A DNA stretch of 64,000 nt from Ignavibacteriales bacterium (GTDB lineage: Bacteria; Bacteroidota; Ignavibacteria; UBA10030). The stretch's first letter is position 1, and every line of letters begins with the position of its first letter. The position numbers and the translations under genes are program-made. The DNA is taken from contig JAPLFQ010000023.1 in assembly GCA_026390595.1 (NCBI GenBank), forward strand, positions 62,001 to 126,000. Reading direction: 5' to 3'. Of the stretch, positions 1 through 8,466 are shown piece by piece. Below the pieces are notes generated by a model, which saw only the letters and a program-made list of their open reading frames with translations, was not told where the DNA came from and searched no databases.

Positions 1-1
1 T

Positions 2-145
2 CTTATCGAATCAGGAGATGGTTCCGACCAGGCCCCTCAAATCCTCGGACCCATACAGTATCTGGCCAGACCATTCACGAGCGAACAGCTTTCATCGGCC
101 GTCCAGGAACAACTCGCACGAAGGAGGGCGCGTCCCGCTCGCTGA
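2..145 (+). CDS. C-terminal end of a response regulator receiver-domain protein (partial)
   Basis: Reading from base 2 there is an open frame of 47 residues to a TGA at 143-145; the gene starts before the window. The fragment contains the run YLARPFTSEQLSSAV, which matches the last strand and helix of CheY-like receiver domains (y-L-x-K-P-F, then a helix with e-L). The usual lysine is an arginine here. The protein ends in an arginine-rich tail shortly after the receiver fold, so it probably had no output domain after the receiver. The phosphorylated aspartate lies outside the window. The assignment rests on one motif, so the family call is moderately secure and the role is unknown. Confidence 0.45.
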   Translation, partial: LIESGDGSDQAPQILGPIQYLARPFTSEQLSSAVQEQLARRRARPAR

Positions 146-235
146 TTATTCGATGCCAGAAAGATCACCCCGGTTTGTTCAATGGAATAGACCGTCGATG
201 GTGCACCAGAATGCTCGAGAGACCACGATCACCTC

Positions 236-682
236 ATGCCAATTGTAGAATTTGACGGATCCGCCGCAGCTGCATTCACTGTGTTTGTCCGTCACAACAT
301 GCCCTTGTTCACAGATGAAGCCGTGGTCAGGAAATACGAAAAGATCCTGATGGCAGAAGCAGAGAAATCTCGGTGTGAAGCTCCCGTCTATCTATTCATG
401 CCCGACAGGTGCCACCTCCTTCTCCAGGGGAAGGGAGGGTTGGCAAGCCTTGTCAGCACCATTAAAGCATTCAGGATGGGAGCAGGATACTGGCTTTCAA
501 GAACCCACTGTGATGCCGAATGGCCGGGAAATCATGGGAGTGACAGCCGGACCACTCAGCACGAGATACTGCAGTACGCCCGCCACATTCTCAACGAGCC
601 GGTTCGCGTCGGCATAGTTCCCGACTGGAAGCAATACCGCTACAAAGGCTCAACGCTGTATCAACTGGAATCATGGCTGTAG
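236..682 (+). CDS. Transposase IS200/REP-associated (Y1_Tnp-like) protein, catalytic residues apparently lost
   Basis: A 148-residue protein resembling the Y1/RAYT (REP-associated tyrosine transposase) fold. Residues 51-63 (VYLFMPDRCHLLL) align with the family strand y-x-v-M-P-N-H-x-H-l-l-l, and residues 109-127 (HEILQYARHILNEPVRVGI) align with the closing helix ending in N-N-P-V-r-A-G. The metal-binding HxH is R58-C59-H60, so the first histidine is missing. The segment that should carry the catalytic tyrosine (W-Q-x-x-Y-y-d-h) reads WPGNHGSDSR at 96-105, with no tyrosine. It is therefore probably a domesticated or decayed single-strand DNA transposase relative. No flanking REP-type hairpins were seen. 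The ATG at 236 is the first start after an in-frame stop at 188; there is no obvious ribosome binding site. Confidence 0.55.
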   Translation: MPIVEFDGSAAAAFTVFVRHNMPLFTDEAVVRKYEKILMAEAEKSRCEAPVYLFMPDRCHLLLQGKGGLASLVSTIKAFRMGAGYWLSRTHCDAEWPGNHGSDSRTTQHEILQYARHILNEPVRVGIVPDWKQYRYKGSTLYQLESWL

Positions 683-819
683 GATCTTCCCCAAAGTTCC
701 CTCCTGCTCGTCCACGAAACACTCCAAGCCCGGATCTCTGAGCGCCATTGTTGCTCGCCACCCCGGGAATCTCTCTTCCTTGTATCTGAGCCGAATTTTC
801 GCCATTTTTGGAAAAATTA

Positions 820-842
820 GGTCAATCCAATAGAAATTGACC
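820..842. promoter_or_regulatory. Inverted repeat upstream of the HisA-like gene
   Basis: GGTCAAT at 820-826 and ATTGACC at 836-842 form a perfect 7-bp inverted repeat separated by 9 nt, about 125 bp before the HisA-like start. It lies in the 285-bp gap (683-967) between the transposase-like gene and the lysine operon; nothing else was recognised in that gap. It could be an operator or chance; there is no T-run to suggest a terminator. Confidence 0.2.
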
Positions 843-967
843 CTTGAGTGCTTTGGCTCCCTCCCCACCCTCCTCCGCTGCAACATTGGGTGGCGGGCGC
901 CGGCTCTGAGCGTAACCTCGTCTTCCCTGCGGGGCTCACAGCAACCTGTACCAGAGAAAGCAATGAT

Positions 968-1732
968 ATGCTTCTGATATTCCCCTCCATTGAAATCCGA
1001 AGTGGAGAATGTGTCCAGCTCGTCCACGGTGAACCGGGATCGGAGAATCTGTATTCGATCGACCCGGTGAAGATGGCGGTACTCTGGCGAGGGGAAAACG
1101 CAAAGACGCTGCATATCTCAGATGTCGATGGCGTCAAAACGGGAAGAGTTCACAACTGGGATATCATTGAAAGAATCGTCAAGGCAGTCGATATCCCTGT
1201 TCAGGTCGGAGGCGGCCTCCGCAGCTACGACGATATCAAATCGTTGCTGGAGAAAGGCATCTATAGAATAGTCATCGGGACGATCGCTGTCCACGATCAG
1301 GGGTTGGTGGAGAAACTGATTCAGGATTTCGGGGCACGCAAAATAGCAATATCCGTCGAGGCTTTCGAAGGAAAGATCAGGACCGATGGCGGCGCCACCG
1401 TGCACAACGTCACTCCCCTCTCGTTCATACTGCAGATGAAGAAGCTGGGAGTGTCCCGCATTGTCTACTCTGAGATGAGCGCAGATGGGGTAACGAAAGT
1501 CAGCAACCCCGCCTCGATGAAAGAACTCGCGCAAAGATCCGGCCTTCGCATTACCGCCCAGGGGGGTATCAACGGGTATCAGGAACTGATTCGACTGCAG
1601 GAACTTGAGAAATTCGGTGTCGACTCGGTGATTGTCGGCAGAGCGCTCTATGAAAACAGCTTCCCGTGCCAGCGGCTCTGGCGATTGAACGAAAAAGAAC
1701 TGACGGACCTCGGACCAACAAGACGTATGTGA
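968..1732 (+). CDS. HisA/HisF-family TIM-barrel protein with altered catalytic residues
   Basis: A 254-residue protein with the HisA (ProFAR isomerase) layout: first strand FPSIEIRSGECVQL (5-18), phosphate loop VQVGGGLRS (78-86), second phosphate loop AQGGING and C-terminal IVGRALYE. In HisA the acid/base pair is two aspartates, on strand 1 (P-A-I-D-L) and strand 5 (s-l-D-x-r). Here both are glutamates, E9 and E131, and the threonine of the T-E/D-I motif is S168. The D-G of the following loop (D173) is kept. Phosphosugar binding looks intact while chemistry may differ, so histidine biosynthesis should not be assumed. No other his gene is nearby; it is followed 19 nt later by a PfkB kinase and then lysC-dapBAD. 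ATG 968 gives the normal HisA N-terminus; the frame extends further upstream without family similarity. Confidence 0.75.
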   Translation: MLLIFPSIEIRSGECVQLVHGEPGSENLYSIDPVKMAVLWRGENAKTLHISDVDGVKTGRVHNWDIIERIVKAVDIPVQVGGGLRSYDDIKSLLEKGIYRIVIGTIAVHDQGLVEKLIQDFGARKIAISVEAFEGKIRTDGGATVHNVTPLSFILQMKKLGVSRIVYSEMSADGVTKVSNPASMKELAQRSGLRITAQGGINGYQELIRLQELEKFGVDSVIVGRALYENSFPCQRLWRLNEKELTDLGPTRRM

Positions 1733-1751
1733 TCAACCGAAGGATATCCCA

Positions 1752-2699
1752 GTGGCGAAAGATTTGAAAGTAACGGTCATCGGCCACCTTGCCCGTGACT
1801 TTTTTCATGTGAGCGACTCTGTCGGCAGCGAACAGGTTATCGAAGCCTACGGCGGCATTTTCTATTCGATCGCCGCCCTTTCGGCATCGCTTTCGCCGGA
1901 TGACAAAATCATTCCGGCGTTCGGAATTCACGAAGCCGAGTACGACGCGATCGTGGAACGGTGTGCGAGGTTGGGGAACGTCGATACGCGGGGAATCTTC
2001 AAGACGAAGGAACAAGTGAACGAGGTTCACTTCTTCGGCAATGCATCCTCCGGAAGAGTCGAATGCTCAAAGCACATTGCCTCGCCGATCCCCTTCCAGC
2101 GCATCAAGTCATTGCTGGATGTTGATGGCGTTCTCGTCAATATGGCCTCAGGATTCGATATCGTGCTGGAGACACTCGATGCCATCCGCATGGATGTGCG
2201 CGACGATGGTATCCCGCTCCATTTTGACTTCCATTCGCTCACCCTGGGGGTCGACGAAGACTTCAAGCGATTCCGGCGCCCGTTGAGCGATTGGCGGCGA
2301 TGGTGCTTCATGCTTCACTCCATTCAGGTCAGCGAAGAAGAGGCGGCAGGACTCACGGCGGAACGATACGATGAAACCACGCTCATCAATCAACTGATGC
2401 CGCTGATGGTGAACGGGCTCGTGATTACGCGTGCCGAACACGGGGCAACACTTATCCAGCAGGAGCACAAGAAGCTGTTCCGCCACGAAATCCCTGGTAT
2501 CGCAATGCCAGCCGTTGTCGATACCGTTGGCTGCGGAGATGTTTTTGGCGCCGCCTTCTTTGCCGAGTACCTGAAGTCGAAGGATCTCGTGAAGGCCGCC
2601 GGGGCCGGCAACAGAGCCGCCTCCTTCAAATCAACATTCCGGGGGCCCGACGGCCTCGAAGCGCTGAGACAGCAATCACCGACCCCCTCGTCTCCGTAG
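1752..2699 (+). CDS. PfkB/ribokinase-family carbohydrate kinase
   Basis: A 315-residue PfkB-family kinase predicted to transfer a phosphate from ATP to a sugar- or nucleoside-like hydroxyl; the substrate is unknown. The C-terminal signature DTVGCGDVFGAAFF carries the GxGD anion hole and catalytic aspartate. The N-terminal strand VTVIGHLARDFF and the glycine pair in EAYGGIFYS match the substrate side of the family. The start is a GTG. It lies 19 nt after the HisA-like gene and 20 nt before lysC, so the three are probably co-transcribed. Pairing with a phosphosugar-binding barrel suggests the two act on related small molecules, but this is inference. Confidence 0.8.
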   Translation: MAKDLKVTVIGHLARDFFHVSDSVGSEQVIEAYGGIFYSIAALSASLSPDDKIIPAFGIHEAEYDAIVERCARLGNVDTRGIFKTKEQVNEVHFFGNASSGRVECSKHIASPIPFQRIKSLLDVDGVLVNMASGFDIVLETLDAIRMDVRDDGIPLHFDFHSLTLGVDEDFKRFRRPLSDWRRWCFMLHSIQVSEEEAAGLTAERYDETTLINQLMPLMVNGLVITRAEHGATLIQQEHKKLFRHEIPGIAMPAVVDTVGCGDVFGAAFFAEYLKSKDLVKAAGAGNRAASFKSTFRGPDGLEALRQQSPTPSSP

Positions 2700-2719
2700 G
2701 AATCAATCAGGACCACCGT

Positions 2720-4111
2720 ATGATCATTATGAAATTCGGTGGCACGTCAGTCGAAGACGCACGTGCCATGGAAAATGTGATTCAGATTGTTACGAAGGAG
2801 CAGAACCGGCGCCCTGTGGTGGTTCTCTCGGCAATTGCCGGAGCTACCAACACGCTCCTCAAGTCCGCGAACATTGCCCTCGAAGGGAATCTCGAGAGCG
2901 CCCATGCGGAGCTCAACGCGTTGCTGGAACGCCATGTGACGTTGTTGGAAAACCTCATCGAGAACCGATCGGAGATTCAACAGCTCATTCTGACAATCAG
3001 GAAGCGGTTCGAGGAGCTCAAAACCCTTTGCCAGGGGATTGCAATCCTGGGGGAATTGACGAACCGGTCGCTCGATGCCATTGCTTCCGTGGGGGAACAG
3101 CTTTCTACACTGATACTGGCGCGAGCAATGACGGCACGAGGGTATGATGTTGATCTGGTCGACGCCCGCAGCTTTATGATCACGAACGATCAGTTTGGCG
3201 CGGCAGCGCCGGATTTTGATCTCATCAATCAGAAAACACGAGATCACATTCTCCCGTCCCTGCAGGCAGGGAAAATCGTAATCACCCAGGGATTTGTCGC
3301 ATCGACGGCAAAGGGAATTACCACCACGCTTGGGCGTGGCGGCTCGGATTACTCCGCGGCAATTATCGGGGCCGCTCTGGGAGCCGAAGAGATTCAGATC
3401 TGGACCGACGTCGATGGTGTCCTGACCGCCGACCCGCGGATAGTTCCTTCTGCGAAGAAGTTAAGGGTCATCTCTTTCCGAGAGGCCTCCGAGCTGGCGT
3501 ATTTCGGGGCAAAGGTACTGCACCCGAGCACGATCCTGCCGGCGGTGGAGAAGAATATCCCCGTGATTGTGCTGAATTCGAAACGGCCTCAATCCACCGG
3601 GACCAGAATAGTCGGCCATCCGCCGAAATCAAATGCGGCGGTAAAATCAATCGCGTCAAAGAAAGGGATCACCGTCATCAATATTCAATCATCCCGGATG
3701 TTGATGGCATACGGTTTTCTTTCCTCAATTTTCTCGGTCTTCCAGAAACACAAAACGCCGGTGGACCTCGTCAGCACCTCCGAGGTCGCTGTGTCACTGA
3801 CGATCGACAACACGACAAGCTTGGAGATCATCGAACGGGAGTTGCAGCAGTTTGCCGAGGTCAGCGTGTACGACAACAAAGCGATCGTGTGCGTCGTCGG
3901 TGAACAAATGCGCTCGACCGTCGGTGTCGTCGACAGGGTGTTCCGGGCACTGAACGACATCAACGTCATCATGATTTCCCAGGGAGCGTCCGAAATCAAC
4001 ATGAGCCTCGTGGTCGACGAAGACTGTGTGACACAGGCAGTGCAGCAGCTGCACAAGGAGTTTTTCGAACCTGTCCCTGAACTCGATCTTTTTGAACAGG
4101 TGGATGCATGA
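2720..4111 (+). CDS. lysC: Aspartate kinase
   Basis: A 463-residue monofunctional aspartokinase, the first step of the aspartate pathway to diaminopimelate, lysine, threonine and methionine. The kinase domain opens with KFGGTS (5-10) and has the GRGGSDYSAA substrate loop near residue 205, then WTDVDGVLTADPR. Two ACT-type regulatory segments fill the C-terminal third (about 315-460), including SSRMLMAYGFLSSIF and VIMISQGASEINMSLVV, the region where lysine or threonine normally gives feedback inhibition. No homoserine dehydrogenase domain is fused. The stop overlaps the dapB start (ATGA), indicating translational coupling. Confidence 0.96.
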   Translation: MIIMKFGGTSVEDARAMENVIQIVTKEQNRRPVVVLSAIAGATNTLLKSANIALEGNLESAHAELNALLERHVTLLENLIENRSEIQQLILTIRKRFEELKTLCQGIAILGELTNRSLDAIASVGEQLSTLILARAMTARGYDVDLVDARSFMITNDQFGAAAPDFDLINQKTRDHILPSLQAGKIVITQGFVASTAKGITTTLGRGGSDYSAAIIGAALGAEEIQIWTDVDGVLTADPRIVPSAKKLRVISFREASELAYFGAKVLHPSTILPAVEKNIPVIVLNSKRPQSTGTRIVGHPPKSNAAVKSIASKKGITVINIQSSRMLMAYGFLSSIFSVFQKHKTPVDLVSTSEVAVSLTIDNTTSLEIIERELQQFAEVSVYDNKAIVCVVGEQMRSTVGVVDRVFRALNDINVIMISQGASEINMSLVVDEDCVTQAVQQLHKEFFEPVPELDLFEQVDA

Positions 4112-4869
4112 GTCAACCCAATCACGCGTTGCGTCTCGCCCTTATCGGCTATGGAAAAATGGGCAAGGAAGTCGAACGCGCCGCTCTCGAGCGCGGCAAC
4201 GAGATCTGCGCGCGCATCGACCTCGACTCCGCTTCGCTCTCGACCGATGATGTCCGGAGGGCCGATGTTGCAGTCCATTTCGCGATTCCCTCGACAGTCC
4301 TGAAACACATTGAAGAATTGGCGAACCTTCGAAAGCCGGTCGTCGTCGGTACAACCGGATGGATGAAGGATGCGCCATCGGTTCGGTCGATGGTGGAGGC
4401 TGCAGGCATCGGGCTGGTGCACGCATCAAATTTCTCCATCGGGGTCAACATTGTATACCGGCTCCTCAGGGAGGCGGGCTCGTTGTTTGACCGCTTTGAA
4501 GAATACGACGCTTCCGTTCACGAAGTCCATCATAAAGACAAATTGGATACCCCGAGCGGTACAGCGCTCAGCATCGCCGACGTTCTCCTGGGCAAGATCA
4601 GGAGAAAGAAGGAGGTCCTCTCCGGTTCTCCACAGGGGAAGATACGTCCGGAGCAACTCCACGTGACATCCGCACGCTGCGGCGCCGTGGTCGGAACGCA
4701 TACGGTGACGTTCGATTCATTGGCTGACAGCATCGCGATCATTCATACGGCAAAGAACAGGACCGGCTTCGCGCTGGGGGCAGTCGTCGCTGCCGAGTGG
4801 GTCAAAGACAAGAAGGGGATGTTTACATTTGAGGATGTGCTCGAAGACCTTTTCAAACAGCAACGATAG
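4108..4869 (+). CDS. dapB: 4-hydroxy-tetrahydrodipicolinate reductase
   Basis: A 253-residue DapB that reduces the DapA product with NAD(P)H in diaminopimelate/lysine synthesis. The nucleotide-binding GYGKMG is at 14-19. The catalytic and substrate-binding stretch HHKDKLDTPSGTA is at 141-153, and GTTGW at 81-85 is also typical. It is slightly shorter than the E. coli enzyme, as is common in Bacteroidota. The start overlaps lysC by four bases and dapA follows 11 nt after the stop, fixing it within the lysine operon. Confidence 0.95.
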   Translation: MSQPNHALRLALIGYGKMGKEVERAALERGNEICARIDLDSASLSTDDVRRADVAVHFAIPSTVLKHIEELANLRKPVVVGTTGWMKDAPSVRSMVEAAGIGLVHASNFSIGVNIVYRLLREAGSLFDRFEEYDASVHEVHHKDKLDTPSGTALSIADVLLGKIRRKKEVLSGSPQGKIRPEQLHVTSARCGAVVGTHTVTFDSLADSIAIIHTAKNRTGFALGAVVAAEWVKDKKGMFTFEDVLEDLFKQQR

Positions 4870-4880
4870 GAATCGACTCC

Positions 4881-5774
4881 ATGGCAAAACGAAAACAATT
4901 TCAGGGCACCGGCACCGCGCTCGTCACTCCATTCAAGAAGGACGGATCGCTCGACGAGAAGTCGCTTCGGCGACTCGTCGACTTCCAAATCAAGAATGGC
5001 GTTGAGGCCCTGATCCCCGTCGGCACCACGGGGGAAAGTCCAACCTTGACCTACAAGGAACATTACCGGGTATTCGATATCGTTATCGAGCAGGCAAACG
5101 GACGGGCAAAGATCTTCGCGGGCAGCGGAAGCAACAGCACCGATGAGGCAATCGAACAGTCAAAACACGCAAAGAAGGCCGGCGCAGATGCAGCCCTGAT
5201 AGTTGGCCCCTACTACAACAAACCCTCACAGGAGGGCTATTTCCAGCACTACAGGGCCATTGCAGAGGCAGTGGACATCCCGATCATCGTCTACAATGTC
5301 CCCGGCCGCACCGGTGGCAACATCGAGGCCTCTACGGTATTGAGAATGGCTTCGGAAATCCCCGCAATAATGGCCGTGAAAGAAGCCTCCGGGAACATGG
5401 CTCAGATCATGGAAATTGCGCGGAACAAGCCTTCAGGCTTTTCGCTCTTGTCCGGCGACGACGCCCTCACGCTTCCGATGATGTGTCTCGGCGGAGACGG
5501 ATGTATTTCGGTTGTCGCAAACGAGACACCAAAGGAGTTTTCCGATTTGGTGCGATGCTGTCTCAAAGGACAATGGGAAAAGGCACTGGCACTGCACAAC
5601 AAGCTTCTTCCCTTGATGAACATCAACTTCATCGAAGCGAACCCGATTCCAGTCAAGGCGGCTGTTGCGATGATGGGGATGATCGAAGAAGTGTACCGGT
5701 TGCCGCTTGTACCGATCAGTGAAAGCAATCGCGAAAAGCTCAAAGTTGTGTTGAAGGGTCTTTCCCTCATCTAG
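4881..5774 (+). CDS. dapA: 4-hydroxy-tetrahydrodipicolinate synthase
   Basis: A 297-residue class I aldolase that condenses pyruvate with aspartate semialdehyde. Seen in sequence: GTTGES (48-53), the tyrosine of IVYNVPGRTG (Y138) and the Schiff-base lysine in MAVKEASGN (K167). Length is typical. It follows dapB by 11 nt. The order dapB-dapA-dapD is that of a dedicated diaminopimelate operon, needed for both lysine and peptidoglycan. Confidence 0.97.
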   Translation: MAKRKQFQGTGTALVTPFKKDGSLDEKSLRRLVDFQIKNGVEALIPVGTTGESPTLTYKEHYRVFDIVIEQANGRAKIFAGSGSNSTDEAIEQSKHAKKAGADAALIVGPYYNKPSQEGYFQHYRAIAEAVDIPIIVYNVPGRTGGNIEASTVLRMASEIPAIMAVKEASGNMAQIMEIARNKPSGFSLLSGDDALTLPMMCLGGDGCISVVANETPKEFSDLVRCCLKGQWEKALALHNKLLPLMNINFIEANPIPVKAAVAMMGMIEEVYRLPLVPISESNREKLKVVLKGLSLI

Positions 5775-5816
5775 GCGGTCGAATGTTATCACGCCAACGA
5801 ATACGGACATTCTGCA

Positions 5817-6665
5817 ATGGCACTCAAAGACCAGATCGAAGGTTTCTTTTCACAGAATATCGATTCGCTTGACCGCGACGCAGCGCTCAAGGCATTCAAC
5901 GAGTTGAAGTTCTTTCTGAACCAGGGAGAAATCCGCGCGGCGGGCAGGTCCGGCGAGGAAGGGAATATCGATGGATGGGTCCTCAACAGCTGGGTCAAGA
6001 AGGGAATTCTCCTCGGGTTCCGGCTTGGGGAGATGCACGACTATTCTGCGACTCCACAGTTCCGCTACTTCGACAAGAGCACGTTCCCACTGAAAGGCCT
6101 TTCCCTTGAGCATGGTGTACGGGTCGTCCCGGGTGGAACATCGGTCCGCGACGGGTCATTCGTCGCTTCAGGCGTGGTGATCATGCCGCCGGCGTACATC
6201 AATGTCGGCGCCTACGTCGACGAAGGAACGATGGTCGATTCACACGCGCTCGTCGGTTCGTGTGCCCAGGTAGGCAAACGCGTCCACCTGAGCGCGGCGA
6301 CGCAGGTCGGGGGTGTGCTGGAACCCGTCGGCGCGATGCCGGTCATCATCGAAGACGATGTCATGGTCGGGGGCAATTGCGGCATTTACGAAGGGACGAT
6401 CGTGAAGCGACGCGCGGTCATCGGAGCCGGCGTCATCCTCACCGGCTCGACTCCGGTTTACGACCTGGTGAAGGGAACGATCCATCGTCGCACCGCTACG
6501 CGGCCGCTTGTAATCCCCGAAGGGGCTGTCGTCATCCAGGGAAGCCGTCATATCGATGGCGATTTTGCCCGTCAACACCATCTTGCGATCTACACGCCCG
6601 TCATCATCAAGTACAGGGATGAAAAGACCGACGCTGCGACAGCGCTTGAAGAGAGTCTTCGATGA
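5817..6665 (+). CDS. dapD: 2,3,4,5-tetrahydropyridine-2,6-dicarboxylate N-succinyltransferase
   Basis: A 282-residue DapD that transfers succinyl from succinyl-CoA to tetrahydrodipicolinate, so this organism uses the succinylase branch. An N-terminal helical domain (about 1-95) is followed by left-handed parallel beta-helix hexapeptide repeats (about 105-240), with [20 protein letters not shown] and [13 protein letters not shown] typical of DapD. The later enzymes (dapC, dapE) are not in the window. The stop overlaps the next gene (ATGA at 6662-6665). Confidence 0.95.
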   Translation: MALKDQIEGFFSQNIDSLDRDAALKAFNELKFFLNQGEIRAAGRSGEEGNIDGWVLNSWVKKGILLGFRLGEMHDYSATPQFRYFDKSTFPLKGLSLEHGVRVVPGGTSVRDGSFVASGVVIMPPAYINVGAYVDEGTMVDSHALVGSCAQVGKRVHLSAATQVGGVLEPVGAMPVIIEDDVMVGGNCGIYEGTIVKRRAVIGAGVILTGSTPVYDLVKGTIHRRTATRPLVIPEGAVVIQGSRHIDGDFARQHHLAIYTPVIIKYRDEKTDAATALEESLR

Positions 6666-7573
6666 AACGGATTTTGATCTGCGGATCCAATGGTCTGCTG
6701 GGGCAGCGACTTGCTTTGATGCTGAGCTCCCAGACCGACTATGAGGTACTGAACACCTCACGGAAGCGCTCCTTTGTCTATGACGATCGACTGTTTGACT
6801 ACACGCAGCTCGACATCACGAAAAAAGGGGATGTCAAGAGCCTTGTGTCGAGCTTCAACCCGACAACCATCATTAATGCGGCCGCTGCGGCCGACGTCGA
6901 TTGGTGCGAGCTGCACCGCGAGGAAGCCTGGAAAATCAACGTGGTGGGAGTGGAGAACCTGATCGAAGCCACGCGCAAAGTCGGGGCGCGCCTCATCCAC
7001 ATCTCAACCGATTACGTGTTTGACGGAACGCACGGACCGTACGGCGAGGACGATAGGCCGAACCCCATCAGCTACTACGGAAAGACCAAGCTTGCAAGCG
7101 AAAACGCTGTGCGGATTGCTGAGATTCCTCACGCGATTTTCCGGACCATCGTCCTCTATGGCAGTGGTATCGGCACCCGGGACAACTTCCCGATCTGGGT
7201 GATCAAGAACCTCCGGGCGGGCAAGACCATTCGCTGCTCCGAGGACCAGATCAGCAATCCCACGCACGTGAATGACATAGCATTCGCTGCTGTCAAAGGA
7301 TTCGAACTGAACCGCGAAGGGATCTATCACATCTGCGGCAGCGAGCGCATTAGCCGATATCAGTTCGCTGTCCGGACGGCGGAGCTTTTTGGTCTCGATC
7401 CCGGCCATGTCCAGAAAGTGAAGTCGGCGGACCTCAACCAGGTTGCTCCGCGTCCTCCCGTGACGGGATTTGTTACGTTGAAAGCCCAGACGGAATTGGG
7501 GCTTAAACCAATGGATATCACGCAGGGCCTTACCTTTTTGAAACGCGAGCTTCAGGGGGCTGGACGCAATTGA
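6662..7573 (+). CDS. RmlD-like dTDP-4-dehydrorhamnose reductase family protein
   Basis: A 303-residue extended short-chain dehydrogenase of the RmlD substrate-binding family. The N-terminal GSNGLLG (8-14) is the NAD(P) loop, [10 protein letters not shown] (113-122) is an RmlD hallmark, and the catalytic pair is in YYGKTK (Y139, K143). RmlD makes dTDP-L-rhamnose, but rmlA, rmlB and rmlC are absent nearby and the gene is coupled to dapD, so the substrate could be another deoxysugar or an unrelated metabolite. The family is secure, the exact reaction is not. Confidence 0.82.
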   Translation: MKRILICGSNGLLGQRLALMLSSQTDYEVLNTSRKRSFVYDDRLFDYTQLDITKKGDVKSLVSSFNPTTIINAAAAADVDWCELHREEAWKINVVGVENLIEATRKVGARLIHISTDYVFDGTHGPYGEDDRPNPISYYGKTKLASENAVRIAEIPHAIFRTIVLYGSGIGTRDNFPIWVIKNLRAGKTIRCSEDQISNPTHVNDIAFAAVKGFELNREGIYHICGSERISRYQFAVRTAELFGLDPGHVQKVKSADLNQVAPRPPVTGFVTLKAQTELGLKPMDITQGLTFLKRELQGAGRN

Positions 7574-8445
7574 TGAGCTCGGGCATCGCACTCGTGAACT
7601 TCCGCCAAACTATCCGCCTAGCCCTGCTGTTCGCTGCTGCCTCCGGCCTTCTGCTGTCAGCAGGCTGCTCTTCGAGCAGATATTCCGGGTCAGGTTCGGC
7701 TCTCCGGATCATGACCTGGAACATCCATCACGGCGAAGGGCTCGACCGGAAGGTTGACGTCGACCGGATTGCGAAGATCATTCTGAGCGAGAAACCCGAT
7801 GTGGTTGCCTTGCAGGAAGTCGACAGAGGCGTTGAACGATCCGGAAAAATCGATATTATCACCAGGTTGGCAGACCTGACAGACATGACCTATGCCTTCG
7901 GCAAAACCATCTCGTACCAGGGCGGAGATTACGGGAATGCGTTTCTGACGCGTTTTCCAATCCTGGAGGAACGGAATCTTCTATACAAGATGATTCATCC
8001 AGGTGAACAGCGCGGGTTGCTCCAGGTGGTCCTCGATGTTCGTGGAGAAGAAATCGTTGTCGCCAATACTCACCTGGAAAGCCGCGCGGACGATTCCGCA
8101 CGATCCACAAGCGCGGCTGAACTCACGCGGGCTCTGCGGGGCTATTCTTCCCGACCTGTTATTCTGTGCGGAGATTTCAATGACGTCCCTGGCAGTCGTG
8201 TCATAGCAGAGCTGAAGAAGGACTTCAGAGACAGTTGGGATCAAGTTGCCCGCGGCGCGGGGTTCCCGTTTCCGTCGGAAATGCCCGGGAAACGAATCGA
8301 CTATATCTTCATGCTCAACAGTTCACAACCTGACAGCGCATCTGCGGCATCGCGTCTTCGCGCAGTGTCGGCTCGCGTGCTGCAATCGTCAGCGTCCGAC
8401 CATCTGCCGCTCATTGTGGAATTCGAACTCAGAACCGATCGATAG
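7573..8445 (+). CDS. Endonuclease/exonuclease/phosphatase-fold lipoprotein
   Basis: A 290-residue protein with a lipoprotein signal peptide (LLLSAGC, lipidated Cys about residue 32) followed by an EEP (DNase I-like) domain. Metal and catalytic motifs are visible: TWNIHHGEG, LQEVDRG, NTHLESRADD, CGDFNDVPGS and ASDHLPLIVEF. Such secreted EEP proteins act on phosphodiesters or phosphomonoesters outside the cytoplasm; the substrate cannot be read from sequence. The ATG at 7573 overlaps the rmlD-like stop by one base (TGATG) and is preferred over a TTG three bases earlier. It is the last gene of the lysine unit before serS. Confidence 0.85.
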   Translation: MSSGIALVNFRQTIRLALLFAAASGLLLSAGCSSSRYSGSGSALRIMTWNIHHGEGLDRKVDVDRIAKIILSEKPDVVALQEVDRGVERSGKIDIITRLADLTDMTYAFGKTISYQGGDYGNAFLTRFPILEERNLLYKMIHPGEQRGLLQVVLDVRGEEIVVANTHLESRADDSARSTSAAELTRALRGYSSRPVILCGDFNDVPGSRVIAELKKDFRDSWDQVARGAGFPFPSEMPGKRIDYIFMLNSSQPDSASAASRLRAVSARVLQSSASDHLPLIVEFELRTDR

Positions 8446-8466
8446 AAAGGACATGGTTTTTCGACT

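Noticed and set aside
18-248. A 76-codon open frame overlapping the response-regulator tail
   Set aside because: No homology, no ribosome binding site, and it overlaps a frame with a clear receiver-domain ending.
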